Assembly: GCF_003432075.1 (NCBI RefSeq)
Contig: NZ_QWBU01000001.1
Span: forward strand, 62,001 to 126,000
Source: Shinella sp. WSJ-2
GTDB lineage: Bacteria; Pseudomonadota; Alphaproteobacteria; Rhizobiales; Rhizobiaceae
DNA: 64,000 nucleotides
Direction: 5' to 3'
A program made the position numbers and the translations under genes. Shown in pieces: positions 36,981 through 47,143 of this stretch; position 1 is the stretch's first letter; the number at the start of each line of letters is the position of its first letter. The notes under the pieces are model-generated. The model was not told the DNA's origin. It was given only the letters and a program-made list of their open reading frames with translations, and did no database searches.

Positions 36981-38057
36981 ATGAAGACCATTTTTCTTGC
37001 GAGCCTTTTCGGCAGCGCCCTCCTCGCCGCCTCCCCGGCCCCGGCAGTCGGCCTCACCATCGCGGTGGTTGCACCAGATGCAGGACCGCTTGCTATTCTC
37101 GGCCAGCAGGTGCGCGACGGCGCCCGCGTCGCCGCCGAGGCGAACGGCGATACGATCGTGGAAATCCCTGAGGGCTGCGACGAGAAGGATGGCGACGGTA
37201 TCGCCAAGGCGATCCTCTCGGCCAATGCCGTCGCGGCCGTCGGCTTCCTCTGCACCGAGGGTCTTTCCGCCGCGCTTCCCGCGCTTTCCGAGGCGAAGGT
37301 GCCGGCCATCACGCTTTCCGTGCGCTCGGGCATTCTCATGGAAGATGCGCTGAAGAAGAAATGGCCGCTCTTTCGCCTGGCTCCCGGCCCCAAGGCGGAG
37401 GCCGACAAGGCGGTGGAGGTCATCACGCGCGACTGGAAATCCGCGCCCTTCGCGCTGATCGACGACGGCACGATCCATGCCCGCGAGCTCGTCGAGGCCA
37501 TTCGCCTGCGGCTGGAAGAGGTCGGCATGAAGGCGGCCTTCGTCGATACGTACCGCCCGGCGCAGGAACAGCAGCTCACCCTCGTGCGCCGGCTCGCCAA
37601 GACCGGCGTCACCCATGTATTCGTCGGCGGTGACCGGACGGATGTGGCGGTCATCGCCCGCGACGCCGCGGCGGAGAAGGCACCGCTCGCCTTGCTGGGC
37701 GGCGAGGCGCTGGTTGGAGCCGATCCGACCGTGCCGATGACGGATGGCGTCGAGGCCATCGCGCTGCCGGACTATCAATCCCTGCCAGCAGGCGAGCCGG
37801 TGGCCAAGGCCATGCTGGCACGCGATATCGTCGCCGAAGGTTATGTGCTTCCCGCCCATGCCGCGGTGATCGCGCTTGCGGCCGCCGCCGCCGAGGGCGG
37901 CGATCTCGCCGAAAAACTCGCAGCCGGCCGGTTCGACACCGCCGTTGGTCCCCTTGCTTTCGGCGCGGATCACGAACTGAGCGCCAATCCGTATCAGTTG
38001 CTCGTCTGGAAGGATGGGGCCTTCGTCCCTGCCGGCACGACGCCCGAAAGCGAATGA
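36981..38057 (+). CDS. Periplasmic branched-chain-amino-acid-type binding protein
   Basis: A 358-aa protein with a signal peptide (MKTIFLASLFGSALLAASPA) and a type I periplasmic binding fold like LivK: LTIAVVAPDAGPLAILGQQV, AVAAVGFLCTEGLSAALPAL, and ALIDDGTIHARELVEAIR. No permease or ATPase genes are nearby, so it is an orphan binding protein whose ligand is unknown. Four bases overlap with the following P1 peptidase gene, suggesting a joint job, perhaps peptide or amino-acid handling. Confidence 0.87.
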   Translation: MKTIFLASLFGSALLAASPAPAVGLTIAVVAPDAGPLAILGQQVRDGARVAAEANGDTIVEIPEGCDEKDGDGIAKAILSANAVAAVGFLCTEGLSAALPALSEAKVPAITLSVRSGILMEDALKKKWPLFRLAPGPKAEADKAVEVITRDWKSAPFALIDDGTIHARELVEAIRLRLEEVGMKAAFVDTYRPAQEQQLTLVRRLAKTGVTHVFVGGDRTDVAVIARDAAAEKAPLALLGGEALVGADPTVPMTDGVEAIALPDYQSLPAGEPVAKAMLARDIVAEGYVLPAHAAVIALAAAAAEGGDLAEKLAAGRFDTAVGPLAFGADHELSANPYQLLVWKDGAFVPAGTTPESE

Positions 38058-39061
38058 CGATGCGACCGGGCGCGAGAAACCTCATCACTGACGTCGCGGG
38101 CCTGAAGGTCGGCAATGCGGGGGATCATCCCCTGAAATCCGGCGTGACCGTCGTGTTCTGCGAAGAACCGGCGACGGCGGCCGTTCAGGTGCTCGGCGGT
38201 GCGCCCGGAACACGCGAGACCGATCTCCTCGAACCGCACAACACCGTGCAGACGGTGGATGCCCTCGTGCTGTCAGGCGGCTCGGCCTTCGGGCTCGATG
38301 CGGCAACCGGCGTGCAAGCGGGACTGCGCGAGATGGGGCGCGGCTTTGCGGTCGGCCCGCATCGCGTGCCCATCGTTCCTGCCGCCATCCTGTTCGACCT
38401 GATGAATGGCGGCGGCAAGGACTGGGGTCGCTATTCGCCCTACCGCGAACTCGGTTATGCGGCACTCGAAAATGTCGGCACCGATTTCGAGACCGGCAGC
38501 GTCGGCGCCGGCACCGGGGCGCTCACCGCCACCTTCAAGGGTGGCCTCGGCTCGGCCTCGACCGTGCTCACGGAAGGTTTCACCGTCGGCGCGCTCGTCG
38601 CGGTCAATGCGCTCGGCTCCGCGACCGTCGGCGAGACCAGGCATTTCTGGGCGGCCCCCTTTGAGGAAGACGGCGAATTCGGCGGCCTTGGCCTCCCCGC
38701 GCCCTTTCCGGTCGAAGCCCGTTTCCCGCGCACAAAACTCTCCGCCCGCCCGAGCGGCACGGAAAACACCACCATCGCCGTTATCGCCACCGATGCCGTG
38801 CTGACCAAGGCGGAGGCAAAGCGGCTTGCCATCGCCGCCCATGACGGTTTTGCCCGCGCGCTCTGGCCTGCGCATACGCCGCTCGACGGCGATCTCGTCT
38901 TCGCGCTCGCCACCGGCAAGAGCGGCCGTACGCCGGCACCGGAGGATTTCATCGCGCTCTGCGCCGCCGCCGCCGCCACCATGGCGCGCGCCATCGCCCG
39001 CGGCGTGCACGATGCGACGCCGATGGAGGGCGATGTGCTGCCAAGCTGGGCGGGGCGGTGA
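38054..39061 (+). CDS. P1-family peptidase (DmpA/BapA-like)
   Basis: A 335-aa Ntn-type aminopeptidase of the P1 (S58) family, which mature by self-cleavage. The family features are VDALVLSGGSAFGLDAATGV, GSVGAGTGALTATFKGGLGS and SGTENTTIAVIATDAVLTKA; the threonine after EN is the likely cleavage site and nucleophile. Substrates in the family are beta-amino or D-amino peptides. The ATG overlaps the stop of the binding-protein gene. Confidence 0.9.
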   Translation: MTMRPGARNLITDVAGLKVGNAGDHPLKSGVTVVFCEEPATAAVQVLGGAPGTRETDLLEPHNTVQTVDALVLSGGSAFGLDAATGVQAGLREMGRGFAVGPHRVPIVPAAILFDLMNGGGKDWGRYSPYRELGYAALENVGTDFETGSVGAGTGALTATFKGGLGSASTVLTEGFTVGALVAVNALGSATVGETRHFWAAPFEEDGEFGGLGLPAPFPVEARFPRTKLSARPSGTENTTIAVIATDAVLTKAEAKRLAIAAHDGFARALWPAHTPLDGDLVFALATGKSGRTPAPEDFIALCAAAAATMARAIARGVHDATPMEGDVLPSWAGR

Positions 39062-39129
39062 ATTCGCCCGTTGTTCCCCCCTGCCGGGAATGATATGGCG
39101 ACGGCAAAATTCCTGCCACGGAGCCTGAC

Positions 39130-39807
39130 ATGACCCTTCCCATGCGGATCGCCCCTTCCATCCTCGCCGCCGACTACGCCAAGCTCGGTCAGGAAGTGCG
39201 CGATGTCGTCGCCGCCGGCGCGGACTGGATCCATCTCGACATTATGGACGGCCATTTCGTGCCGAACATTTCCTTCGGCCCCGATGTCATCAGGTCGCTG
39301 CGCCCGCACACTGACGCCTTCTTCGATTGCCACCTGATGATCTCGCCCGCCGATCCCTATCTCGAAGCCTTCGCCAAGGCCGGCTGCGACGGCATCACCG
39401 TGCATGCCGAGGCCGGCCCGCATCTCGACCGGTCGCTGCAGGCGATCCGTGCGCTCGGCAAGCGTGCCGGCGTGGCCATCAATCCGGCCACGTCGGAAAG
39501 CGTGCTGGACTATCTGCTCGACAAGATCGACCTCATCCTCGTCATGACAGTCAATCCCGGCTTCGGCGGCCAGAAATTCATTCCGGCCATGCAGGAAAAG
39601 CTGCGTCGCGTAAAGAAGATGGTCGGCGACCGTCCGATCGAGATCCAGGTCGACGGCGGCATTGCTGTCGATACGATCGCCCTGCCGGCCGCCTCCGGCG
39701 CCAATGTCTTCGTCGCCGGCTCGGCGATCTTCTCGGGCGGTCATGTTGACGCCTATCGCAAAACCATCGACACTCTGCGCAGCAATGCGGAGGGTGCGCG
39801 GGCGTGA
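39130..39807 (+). CDS. rpe: Ribulose-phosphate 3-epimerase
   Basis: A 225-aa TIM-barrel enzyme interconverting ribulose 5-phosphate and xylulose 5-phosphate in the pentose phosphate pathway. Signatures: [35 protein letters not shown] with the metal-binding histidine and aspartate, [14 protein letters not shown] and [16 protein letters not shown] precedes the ATG. Its stop overlaps the GTG of the DUF2259 gene. Confidence 0.97.
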   Translation: MTLPMRIAPSILAADYAKLGQEVRDVVAAGADWIHLDIMDGHFVPNISFGPDVIRSLRPHTDAFFDCHLMISPADPYLEAFAKAGCDGITVHAEAGPHLDRSLQAIRALGKRAGVAINPATSESVLDYLLDKIDLILVMTVNPGFGGQKFIPAMQEKLRRVKKMVGDRPIEIQVDGGIAVDTIALPAASGANVFVAGSAIFSGGHVDAYRKTIDTLRSNAEGARA

Positions 39808-40538
39808 CGATGGTGCGGAAAGCGGCGGCTATCCTGCTGGGGCCTCTGCTGACGGCGGCCACCGCCTCGGCCGGCGATTTCGCGAGCTTCCAGCCGCTCG
39901 GCTTTTCGCCGGATGGAAAGGTCTTCGCCTTCGAGGAATTCGGCGTACAGGACGGATCAGGCTTTCCCTATTCCACCGTCTATTTCATCGATACCGAGAA
40001 AGACGCCTATCTCAAGGGCACGCCGATCCGCGTGCGCATCGACGACGAGACGGCGGGCCTTGGCAAGGCGCGGGCAGAAAGCCGCGACAAGGCGAAGGCG
40101 CTGATTGCCGAACACAAGGTGCTCGACACCCCCGGCGTTCTCGCCGCCTTCAACCCGATGGGCGAGGTCGGCGCGGATCGCAATCGCATCAAATACCTGC
40201 CCTATGCCGTCGAGCCGACGCCGGGCGGCAGCTATGCGCTGGCGCTCGAGGATATCCCGCTGCCGGTGTCGGAAAACTGTCAGGACATCACGCCCGACGG
40301 CGGCAAGGGCTTTCGCCTGAAGCTCGTCAAGCGTGATGGCCAAGCGGCCGATACGGTGCTGCACGAAGACACACGCGTGCCCGAAAGCCGCGCATGCCCG
40401 ATCTCCTACCAGATATCGGGCGCCATGACCTTCCATCCGCTGGCCGCCGAGCCTGTCCATGTGGCGCTGGTCCTCGTCCGCAGCTTCGGCTTCGAAGGTG
40501 CCGACGGCCGCTGGGTCGCCGTACCCTTCCGGCCCTGA
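39804..40538 (+). CDS. DUF2259 periplasmic protein
   Basis: A 244-aa exported protein with a cleavable signal peptide (ending LTAATASAG). Residues after it read [20 protein letters not shown] and [20 protein letters not shown], the hallmark of DUF2259, a predicted beta-propeller-like secreted protein of alphaproteobacteria with unknown function. GGAGGG lies nine bases before the GTG at 39804; an ATG at 39810 is the alternative. It overlaps rpe by four bases and is followed by one base before the next ATG. Confidence 0.87.
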   Translation: MTMVRKAAAILLGPLLTAATASAGDFASFQPLGFSPDGKVFAFEEFGVQDGSGFPYSTVYFIDTEKDAYLKGTPIRVRIDDETAGLGKARAESRDKAKALIAEHKVLDTPGVLAAFNPMGEVGADRNRIKYLPYAVEPTPGGSYALALEDIPLPVSENCQDITPDGGKGFRLKLVKRDGQAADTVLHEDTRVPESRACPISYQISGAMTFHPLAAEPVHVALVLVRSFGFEGADGRWVAVPFRP

Positions 40539-40539
40539 C

Positions 40540-41064
40540 ATGGGCGCACCCGCATCCAATACGCCCTTGGGCGGGCGTGTACCCATCTTCCCCTCGCTTG
40601 CGCTCTGCCTCGGTGGGGCGGTCGCCTGGGGCCTGCTGATGGTGGCCTGCGCGTTTCTTTCCCTGCATATGGAAGGCCGCGACGCGAATTTTCATCTCGT
40701 AAAGCTGCTTCTCATCTATTTCGCGGGCGGGCTTTGCGCTTGGCTGATCGCCCTGCCGCTTGCCCGCTTTCTCACGCGCAGGCGCGGCACCGAGACGCGC
40801 TTTGCTGCCCATTTCGCCCTGCTCAGCCTCGCGACGGTCGCCCTGACGGCCTTTTGGTTCGCGATGGACTACCGGCTGTTCTATGCGCGCTGGCACCAGC
40901 CCTTCGGCACGCGCGTCTGGGTCTATCAGTTCCTCTTCACGTCGGCCGGCGCCACCTACCAGTTCTTTGTCATGGGCCTGCGTCTCTACCTGCCGGTCGG
41001 CCTGCCGATCCTGGCGGGCGCCAGCCTCTGGCTCGCCTTATCCATGCCCCGGCGCATGCGTTGA
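40540..41064 (+). CDS. Small integral membrane protein, 174 aa
   Basis: I do not recognise the family. Four hydrophobic segments are visible (about 15-40, 50-72, 90-110 and 130-165), separated by short polar loops with a basic RFLTRRRGTETRF turn. It begins one base after the DUF2259 stop, so it is co-transcribed with rpe and DUF2259. No motif suggests transport or enzymatic activity. Confidence 0.75.
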   Translation: MGAPASNTPLGGRVPIFPSLALCLGGAVAWGLLMVACAFLSLHMEGRDANFHLVKLLLIYFAGGLCAWLIALPLARFLTRRRGTETRFAAHFALLSLATVALTAFWFAMDYRLFYARWHQPFGTRVWVYQFLFTSAGATYQFFVMGLRLYLPVGLPILAGASLWLALSMPRRMR

Positions 41065-41143
41065 GTTTGTCGGCGTTGAGCTTGCCGGCCATCTTTGCTA
41101 AAGCGGCGGCAATTCCCACCCTCCCAAGGAAAGTCTAGAACCG

Positions 41144-42451
41144 ATGATCCCTCGCTATTCCCGACCGGACATGGTCGCCATCTGGTCGCCCGAAACGAAG
41201 TTCCGCATCTGGTTCGAAATCGAAGCCTATGCCTGCGACGCGCTGGCGGAACTTGGCGTCATCCCGAAATCGGCGGCCGAGACGATCTGGGAAAAGGGTG
41301 GCAAGGCCGAATTCGACGTCGCCCGCATCGACGAGATCGAAGCCGTCACCAAGCATGATGTCATCGCCTTCCTGACGCATCTCTCGGAATTCGTCGGCCC
41401 CGACAGCCGCTTCGTGCACCAGGGCATGACCTCGTCCGACGTGCTGGACACGACCTTCAACATCCAGCTCGTGCGCGCAGCCGATATCCTGCTTGCCGGC
41501 GTGGACCGCGTGCTGGCCGCGCTGAAGGCCCGCGCCTTCGAGCACAAGGACACGATCCGCATCGGCCGCAGCCACGGCATCCATGCCGAGCCGACGACGA
41601 TGGGCCTGACGCTCGCCCGCTTCTATGCCGAGATGGACCGCAACCGCGCCCGCCTCGTCGCTGCACGCGCGGAGATCGCGACCGGCGCGATCTCGGGCGC
41701 CGTCGGCACCTTCGCCAATATCGATCCGTATGTCGAAGAGCATGTCTGCGCCAAGCTCGGCCTGACGCCCGAGCCCGTCTCCACGCAGGTCATCCCGCGC
41801 GACCGTCACGCCATGTTCTTCGCCACGCTTGGCGTCATTGCCTCATCGATCGAGAATGTCGCGATCGAGATCCGCCACATGCAGCGCACGGAAGTTCTGG
41901 AGGCCGAAGAGTTCTTCTCGCCGGGCCAGAAGGGTTCGTCGGCCATGCCGCACAAGCGCAACCCGGTGCTGACGGAAAACCTGACGGGCCTCGCCCGCCT
42001 CGTGCGCATGGCCGTGACGCCCGCCATGGAAAACGTGGCGCTCTGGCACGAGCGCGACATCTCGCATTCCAGCGTTGAGCGCGGCATCGGCCCGGACACG
42101 ACCATCACGCTCGACTTCGCGCTGAACCGGCTTGCCGGCGTCATCGAGAAGCTGGTGATCTACCCGGACAACATGCTGAAGAACCTCAACAAGTTCCGCG
42201 GTCTCGTCCATTCGCAACGCGTCCTGCTGGCCCTGACCCAAGCCGGCGTTTCGCGCGAGGATTCCTACCGCCTCGTACAGCGCAACGCGATGAAGGTCTG
42301 GGAACAGGGCAAGGACTTCCTGGAAGAACTGCTGGCCGACGCCGAAGTACGCGCCGCCCTTACCGAAGAGCAGATCCGTGAAAAGTTCGATCTCGGCTAC
42401 CACACCAAGCATGTCGACACGATCTTCCGCCGCGTTTTTGGCACGGTCTGA
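41144..42451 (+). CDS. purB: Adenylosuccinate lyase
   Basis: A 435-aa fumarase-superfamily lyase acting twice in purine synthesis: on SAICAR (the PurC product made at 47368-48132) and on adenylosuccinate. The signature loop is GQKGSSAMPHKRNPVL; the catalytic histidine region is GRSHGIHAEPTTMG; FVHQGMTSSDVLDT is typical. It starts with IPRYSRPDMVAIWSP, the usual N-terminus. Confidence 0.98.
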   Translation: MIPRYSRPDMVAIWSPETKFRIWFEIEAYACDALAELGVIPKSAAETIWEKGGKAEFDVARIDEIEAVTKHDVIAFLTHLSEFVGPDSRFVHQGMTSSDVLDTTFNIQLVRAADILLAGVDRVLAALKARAFEHKDTIRIGRSHGIHAEPTTMGLTLARFYAEMDRNRARLVAARAEIATGAISGAVGTFANIDPYVEEHVCAKLGLTPEPVSTQVIPRDRHAMFFATLGVIASSIENVAIEIRHMQRTEVLEAEEFFSPGQKGSSAMPHKRNPVLTENLTGLARLVRMAVTPAMENVALWHERDISHSSVERGIGPDTTITLDFALNRLAGVIEKLVIYPDNMLKNLNKFRGLVHSQRVLLALTQAGVSREDSYRLVQRNAMKVWEQGKDFLEELLADAEVRAALTEEQIREKFDLGYHTKHVDTIFRRVFGTV

Positions 42452-42466
42452 TCACGGCTGAATTGT

Positions 42467-42493
42467 AGCGATGGCGCCAACGGCGCCATCGCT
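42467..42493 (+). terminator. Hairpin downstream of purB
   Basis: A perfect 12-bp stem AGCGATGGCGCC/GGCGCCATCGCT with a three-base loop, 15 bases after purB. It lacks a T-run (CCCCTCT follows), so it may be a weak terminator or an mRNA 3' end stabiliser. Confidence 0.5.
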
Positions 42494-42549
42494 CCCCTCT
42501 GGCGGGCGGTCTCCGCTCTCCTCCTCACGGCGCCGCCCCCGGAACCGAA

Positions 42550-43350
42550 CTATCCCTCGTCAACGATGATCTTGCGGTACAGATGCCATGTGGCGTGACC
42601 GAGGATCGGCATGATAACGGCAAGCCCGACGAAAAGCGGGATCGTGCCGACGACCAGCAATGCCGCGACGATGAGACCCCAGCAGGCGATCGGTAGCGGA
42701 TTGACCAGCGTGGCGCGCAACGAGGTCTCGATGGCGGCGACGGCGCCGACATCCCGGTCAAGCATCAGCGGAAAGGCGATGACGGTCGTGGCGAGCACGA
42801 CCAGCGCGAAGCAGAAGCCGATGGCATTGCCCGCCAGCATCAGGAGCAGTCCGTTTTCGGAGCTGAAGATGGAGGCGAGGAAAAGCGCCAGCGACCGCGG
42901 CGGCTCCGGTCCGAACAGGCTGGTATAGAGCATCTGGGCAAAGACCAGCCACGCCACGAACAACACCGCCAGCATGGCCCCGACGACGAGGATCGATGGC
43001 AGGGCCGGCGAGTTGCGCACCTCCAGCGCGTGACGCCAGGATGTATCCATGCCCCGCTCGCGCCGCCGGCTGATCTCGTAGAGACCGAGCGCAAGAAACG
43101 GACCGAGCAGCGCGAAACCCGCAATCAACGGAAAGATCAGCGGTAACATGTTCGCACCCGAACTCCAGGTGACGAGCACGACGCCCGAGATCGGATAGAT
43201 AAGGCTCAGGAAAACGTAATGGGACGGTTTGGCGCGAAAGTCGTCGAAGCCGCGCGCCAGCGCGTCGCCGATATCGGACAATCCGATCCGCCGCACGGCG
43301 GGACGCGCCACCATGTCACTGGCGCCCGCCATCACATGAAAAGTCGTCAT
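42550..43350 (-). CDS. DUF2189 integral membrane protein
   Basis: A 266-aa protein with about six membrane segments and the DUF2189 pattern: DIGDALARGFDDFRAKPSHY near the N-terminus, YPISGVVLVTW, FALLGPFLALGLYEISRRRE and PILGHATWHLYRKII at the end. The function is unknown; members are common in alphaproteobacteria. AGGAGGA abuts the first ATG (43356), so the second ATG (43350) with proper spacing is chosen. Single gene, divergent from the RBBP9-like hydrolase. Confidence 0.88.
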   Translation of the reverse strand: MTTFHVMAGASDMVARPAVRRIGLSDIGDALARGFDDFRAKPSHYVFLSLIYPISGVVLVTWSSGANMLPLIFPLIAGFALLGPFLALGLYEISRRRERGMDTSWRHALEVRNSPALPSILVVGAMLAVLFVAWLVFAQMLYTSLFGPEPPRSLALFLASIFSSENGLLLMLAGNAIGFCFALVVLATTVIAFPLMLDRDVGAVAAIETSLRATLVNPLPIACWGLIVAALLVVGTIPLFVGLAVIMPILGHATWHLYRKIIVDEG

Positions 43351-43518
43351 GACCATTCCTCCTGCCGGTTTTCAGCCGTCACGGCATCAGCACGTGTGGA
43401 GGGCAATTGTCCGCCACCACGGTGAACCGTGATTGGCATTGAGAACGGAATCATACACCCGCCAACAGATTTGTCCCACCCTCTTGACTTCAGCACTTCG
43501 TGAACGCACATCCGGCGC

Positions 43519-44079
43519 ATGAAAGCCTCAGAAGCAGACATTCTCATCGTGCCCGGGCACACCAATTCCGGCCCCGACCATTGGCAGAGCCGCTGGCAGT
43601 CGAAGCTGGCCTCGGCGCGCCGCGTCGAGCAAGCGGAATGGGAAAAGCCGGTGCGCGAAGACTGGGTGCAGCGGATCGTTGATGAAGTCGCGGCGGCCTC
43701 CAAGCCCGTCGTGCTGGTGGCGCATTCGCTGGGAGTCGCGGCGGCCATCCATGCTGCGCCGCATCTCGGCAACAAGGTGGCGGGCGCGTTCCTCGTCGCG
43801 CCGCCGGATCTCACCAAGCCGGATATCGAGCCCGCACATCTGACGTCCTTTGGGCCCTATTCACGCGAGCCGCTCGTCTTCCCATCGCTTGTCGTCGCCA
43901 GCCGCAACGATCCGTTCGGGGCGTATGAGCATGCCGACGACATCGCCGCCGCCTGGGGTTCGCTGCTACTCGATGCCGGTGAGGCCGGGCACATCAACAC
44001 CCAGTCCGGCCATGGTCCCTGGCCTGAGGGAACCATGGTGTTCGCGCAGTTCCTGAGCAAGCTCAAGCCGCCGGCCTGA
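43519..44079 (+). CDS. RBBP9/YdeN family alpha/beta hydrolase
   Basis: A 186-aa serine hydrolase. The N-terminus ILIVPGHTNSGPDHWQSRW and the nucleophile elbow VLVAHSLGVAA are typical; the acid and base are in SRNDPFGAYEHA and GEAGHINTQSGHGPWPEG. Known members are small serine hydrolases of uncertain substrate. It stands alone between DUF2189 and a signalling gene. Confidence 0.9.
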   Translation: MKASEADILIVPGHTNSGPDHWQSRWQSKLASARRVEQAEWEKPVREDWVQRIVDEVAAASKPVVLVAHSLGVAAAIHAAPHLGNKVAGAFLVAPPDLTKPDIEPAHLTSFGPYSREPLVFPSLVVASRNDPFGAYEHADDIAAAWGSLLLDAGEAGHINTQSGHGPWPEGTMVFAQFLSKLKPPA

Positions 44080-44164
44080 CGGTGCGTCCAATTCGCCATT
44101 AAGAGGAATTTCATAGAAATCCTGCACGCTGCCCCGATTGAGTTCTTTGCAGGCGCCGCGTTTC

Positions 44165-46753
44165 ATGGCCAAACCGCCAGGTTCGACCTCCATTGCCGTG
44201 GAAAAAACGGAACGTGAACCGCTGTATCGCCAGCTTTTCGCGCGATCCGGTTTCGGCTTCGCAGCACTCGATACGGAAGGCCGAATCATCGAGGCGAATG
44301 CCACGCTGCTGCGTTCCTTTGCCGTTTGCGCACTCGAAGATCTGCCGCGTTTCGACGCTTGCGTCTCCGCCAAGGACCGCTCGATCATCGCCTATGCAAT
44401 GCGCCCCAAATCGGCAGAACAGGCTCCTTGGGAAATCCGCCTTCAAAGACCTGATAACAGCGAGTTTTGGGTTCTCGCCTCTTTCATGGAGCCGCCTGCC
44501 CTTCCCGGCGAAGGCACGCCGCCCGCGATCATCGTGCAGATCATCGATATCGATGAACGCAAGCGCAATGCGCTGGAACTCGCCGAGCGCGAGGCGCGCT
44601 GGAACAACGCGCTGGAATCCGCAGGACAAGGCGTCTGGGACCACGATTTCTCTCGCGGCGATCTCTTCTACTCCCGCCAGTGGCGCGCCATACGCGGACT
44701 GCAGCCCGACGACGCGATCGACAGTTCGCTGGAAAGCTGGATTCAAAGCGTGCATCCGGACGACCGGGCGCATGTCATCGCGGAGATCAAGAAGCAGGAA
44801 ACCGGACAGACAGGGTTCAGCGTCTTTTCCTATCGCGAACGACATAAGGAAGGTCACTGGGTCTGGGTCGAAAGCCGCGGCGCCGTCGTGGAATATGGCG
44901 CGGACGGCAAGCCGAGCCGCATCGCAGGCACGGACACAGATATTACCGAGCGCAAGGAGGCGGAAGAACGACTCGCCCAGATGTCGCGCCGCCTCGAACT
45001 GGCGCTAGACGTCTCGCGCATCGGCGTCTTCGAGGTCAATCTCAAGACTAGCGAAGTCCAATGGGACGACCGCATGATCGAGATGTACGGCCTGACCGAA
45101 GAGCCCAATGCCACGACATGGGAACGCGCGCTGCATCCGCTGGACCAGCGCGAAGCGGCAGCAAAGGTCCAGAATGGGATTTTCAACGGCAGGGATTTCG
45201 CCAACGAATTCCGTATTATCCGTGGTGATGGCGAGATCCGACACCTGCGCGGCCGTTCCGCCCCCTATGTCGATACGACCGGCGTGGCCCGACTGATCGG
45301 CGCCAATTGGGACGTGACCGAAGACGTCTTGCTGCAGGAAGAGCTGACGCGCGCCAAGGAACTGGCCGAGGCTCGCGCGGGCGAGCTTGAAAGCGCCAAG
45401 GCGCGCATCGAATATACCGCACTGCACGATCATCTGACCGGCCTGCCGAACCGTCGCTATCTCGACGCCGCCATCGACGACGCCGCCAACGAGGCGCGGC
45501 AGGCCGGCAGCCGCCTTGCCGTTCTGCATATCGATCTCGACCGATTCAAGGAAATCAACGACACCCTTGGCCACCTCGCCGGGGACCAGATGCTGATCCA
45601 TGCCGCCGGCGTGCTCCGTGAACTAAAGGGGGATGGCGACTTCGTTGCGCGAATCGGCGGCGACGAATTCGTATTCCTTTCCTCTGGTCCGAACGGCCGC
45701 AATCTCGCGGTACTCGCCGAGGCGATCGTCGAGGCGATGCGCAAACCCGTGACCTTCAACGGCCATATCTGCCGGTTCGGCGCCTCCGTCGGCATCGCCA
45801 GCCAGTCGGGCGCGGCGATCGACGCCAAGCAGCTGCTCGTCAATGCCGATCTCGCGCTCTATCGCGCCAAGAACCGCGGCCGCAGCCGGCACGAATTCTT
45901 TACCAGTGATTTCCAGGCGCAGATCATCATCAACAAGCAGACTGCCGACGAAATTCTGTCCGGCATAGAACAGAGCCGCTTCCTGCCCTATTACCAGCCC
46001 CAGTTCTGCGCGCGTACGCTCGATATCATCGGCGTCGAGACCTTGGCACGCTGGGACCATCCGACACGCGGCATCCTCACCCCCGACACCTTCCTGAAGA
46101 TCGCCGAGGATCTCGATTGCGTCGCGACGATCGACCGGATCGTGCTGGAAAAGTCGCTCGCGGATTTCCGCGAATGGCAGTCGCTCGGGCTGGGCATCGG
46201 CAAGATCTCGGCGAATGTCTCGTCCAAGCGCCTGCACGATCCGGAACTGGCCCGTTCGCTGCGCACGCTGGATATCAAGCCGCGATCGCTGTCTTTCGAA
46301 CTCCTGGAATCGATCTTCCTCGACGATTGCGACCGCACCGTGCTGGAAAACCTTGCAGAGATGCGCAAGCTAGGCATCGATATTGAAATCGACGATTTCG
46401 GCACCGGCCATGCCTCCATCGTGAGCCTTATGAAGCTCAGCCCACGCCGGCTGAAGATCGACCGCCAGCTCGTCAAGCCGGTGAGCCGCTCGCCAGGCCA
46501 GCGCAAGCTGGTGGGCACCATCGTCGAGATCGGCCGTTCTCTCAATATCGAGGTCGTGGCGGAAGGCGTCGAGACGCCGGCCCATGTCGCCATCATGCGC
46601 GACCTCGGCTGCGATATCCTGCAGGGCTATGCGCTTGCCCGGCCCATGCCGGCACAGGCCATTCCTGATTTCGTGCGGCGCGAAGAATGGCGGCTTGAGG
46701 TGGGCAACGTGCGCGACCTTCAGAACGGAGTGCGCCGCGCCGTCAACCGCTGA
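44165..46753 (+). CDS. PAS-GGDEF-EAL cyclic-di-GMP signalling protein
   Basis: An 862-aa soluble sensor. Two to three PAS/PAC modules (about 20-130, 135-265 and 275-400; the second ends AGTDTDITERKEAEERL) are followed by GGDEF (about 420-580) with VARIGGDEFVFL and EAL (about 595-845). EAL active-site residues are in IIGVETLARWDHP, EIDDFGTGHASIV and VVAEGVETPAHV, so phosphodiesterase activity is likely; the EAL triplet itself is ETL. The GGDEF domain has no RxxD site. It may make or break c-di-GMP. The start could alternatively be TTG 44138. Confidence 0.92.
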   Translation: MAKPPGSTSIAVEKTEREPLYRQLFARSGFGFAALDTEGRIIEANATLLRSFAVCALEDLPRFDACVSAKDRSIIAYAMRPKSAEQAPWEIRLQRPDNSEFWVLASFMEPPALPGEGTPPAIIVQIIDIDERKRNALELAEREARWNNALESAGQGVWDHDFSRGDLFYSRQWRAIRGLQPDDAIDSSLESWIQSVHPDDRAHVIAEIKKQETGQTGFSVFSYRERHKEGHWVWVESRGAVVEYGADGKPSRIAGTDTDITERKEAEERLAQMSRRLELALDVSRIGVFEVNLKTSEVQWDDRMIEMYGLTEEPNATTWERALHPLDQREAAAKVQNGIFNGRDFANEFRIIRGDGEIRHLRGRSAPYVDTTGVARLIGANWDVTEDVLLQEELTRAKELAEARAGELESAKARIEYTALHDHLTGLPNRRYLDAAIDDAANEARQAGSRLAVLHIDLDRFKEINDTLGHLAGDQMLIHAAGVLRELKGDGDFVARIGGDEFVFLSSGPNGRNLAVLAEAIVEAMRKPVTFNGHICRFGASVGIASQSGAAIDAKQLLVNADLALYRAKNRGRSRHEFFTSDFQAQIIINKQTADEILSGIEQSRFLPYYQPQFCARTLDIIGVETLARWDHPTRGILTPDTFLKIAEDLDCVATIDRIVLEKSLADFREWQSLGLGIGKISANVSSKRLHDPELARSLRTLDIKPRSLSFELLESIFLDDCDRTVLENLAEMRKLGIDIEIDDFGTGHASIVSLMKLSPRRLKIDRQLVKPVSRSPGQRKLVGTIVEIGRSLNIEVVAEGVETPAHVAIMRDLGCDILQGYALARPMPAQAIPDFVRREEWRLEVGNVRDLQNGVRRAVNR

Positions 46754-46772
46754 TATACAACGCAACAAAAAA

Positions 46773-46800
46773 GCCGCCCGGCGGAACCGGACGGCTTTTC
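46773..46800. terminator. Bidirectional terminator between the EAL gene and the zeta gene
   Basis: Stem GCCGCCCGG/CCGGACGGC with one mismatch, flanked by A6 on the left and T4 on the right, so it can stop transcription from both convergent genes. Confidence 0.8.
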
Positions 46801-46822
46801 AAACCAGTATGATGAGACGCGA

Positions 46823-47143
46823 TTACTTGGCTTCAAGCTGCGAGATCGCAACGGCGAGAAGCTCGATCATCTGAACGCGGATCTCGTCTTCGCTGCGGGC
46901 AACGCCGCCGGCGTCGAGATCGGCCTTCACCTTGCGCACGACGTCCTCATGGCCGACTTCTTCGAAATCAGCGGCAACGACCTCCTTGGCGTAGGCGTCC
47001 GCTTCTTCACCGGTCTTGCCGAGCAGGCCGGCAGCCCACAGGCCGACCAGCTTGTTGCGGCGTGCTTCGGCCTTGAAACGCAGTTCTTCGTCCAGCGCGA
47101 ACTTGGCCTCGAAGGCCTTTTCCCGATCCTGCATGCTGGTCAT
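46823..47143 (-). CDS. F1FO-ATPase zeta-subunit inhibitor (DUF1476)
   Basis: A 106-aa, all-helical acidic protein of the DUF1476 family: MQDREKAFEAKFALDEELRF at the N-terminus, RRNKLVGLWAAGLLG and YAKEVVAADFEEVGHEDVVR. In Paracoccus and other alphaproteobacteria the zeta protein inserts into F1 and blocks ATP hydrolysis, with its inhibitory N-terminal segment. GGGAG lies six bases before the ATG. It is divergent from purC, an arrangement often seen in rhizobia. Confidence 0.93.
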   Translation of the reverse strand: MTSMQDREKAFEAKFALDEELRFKAEARRNKLVGLWAAGLLGKTGEEADAYAKEVVAADFEEVGHEDVVRKVKADLDAGGVARSEDEIRVQMIELLAVAISQLEAK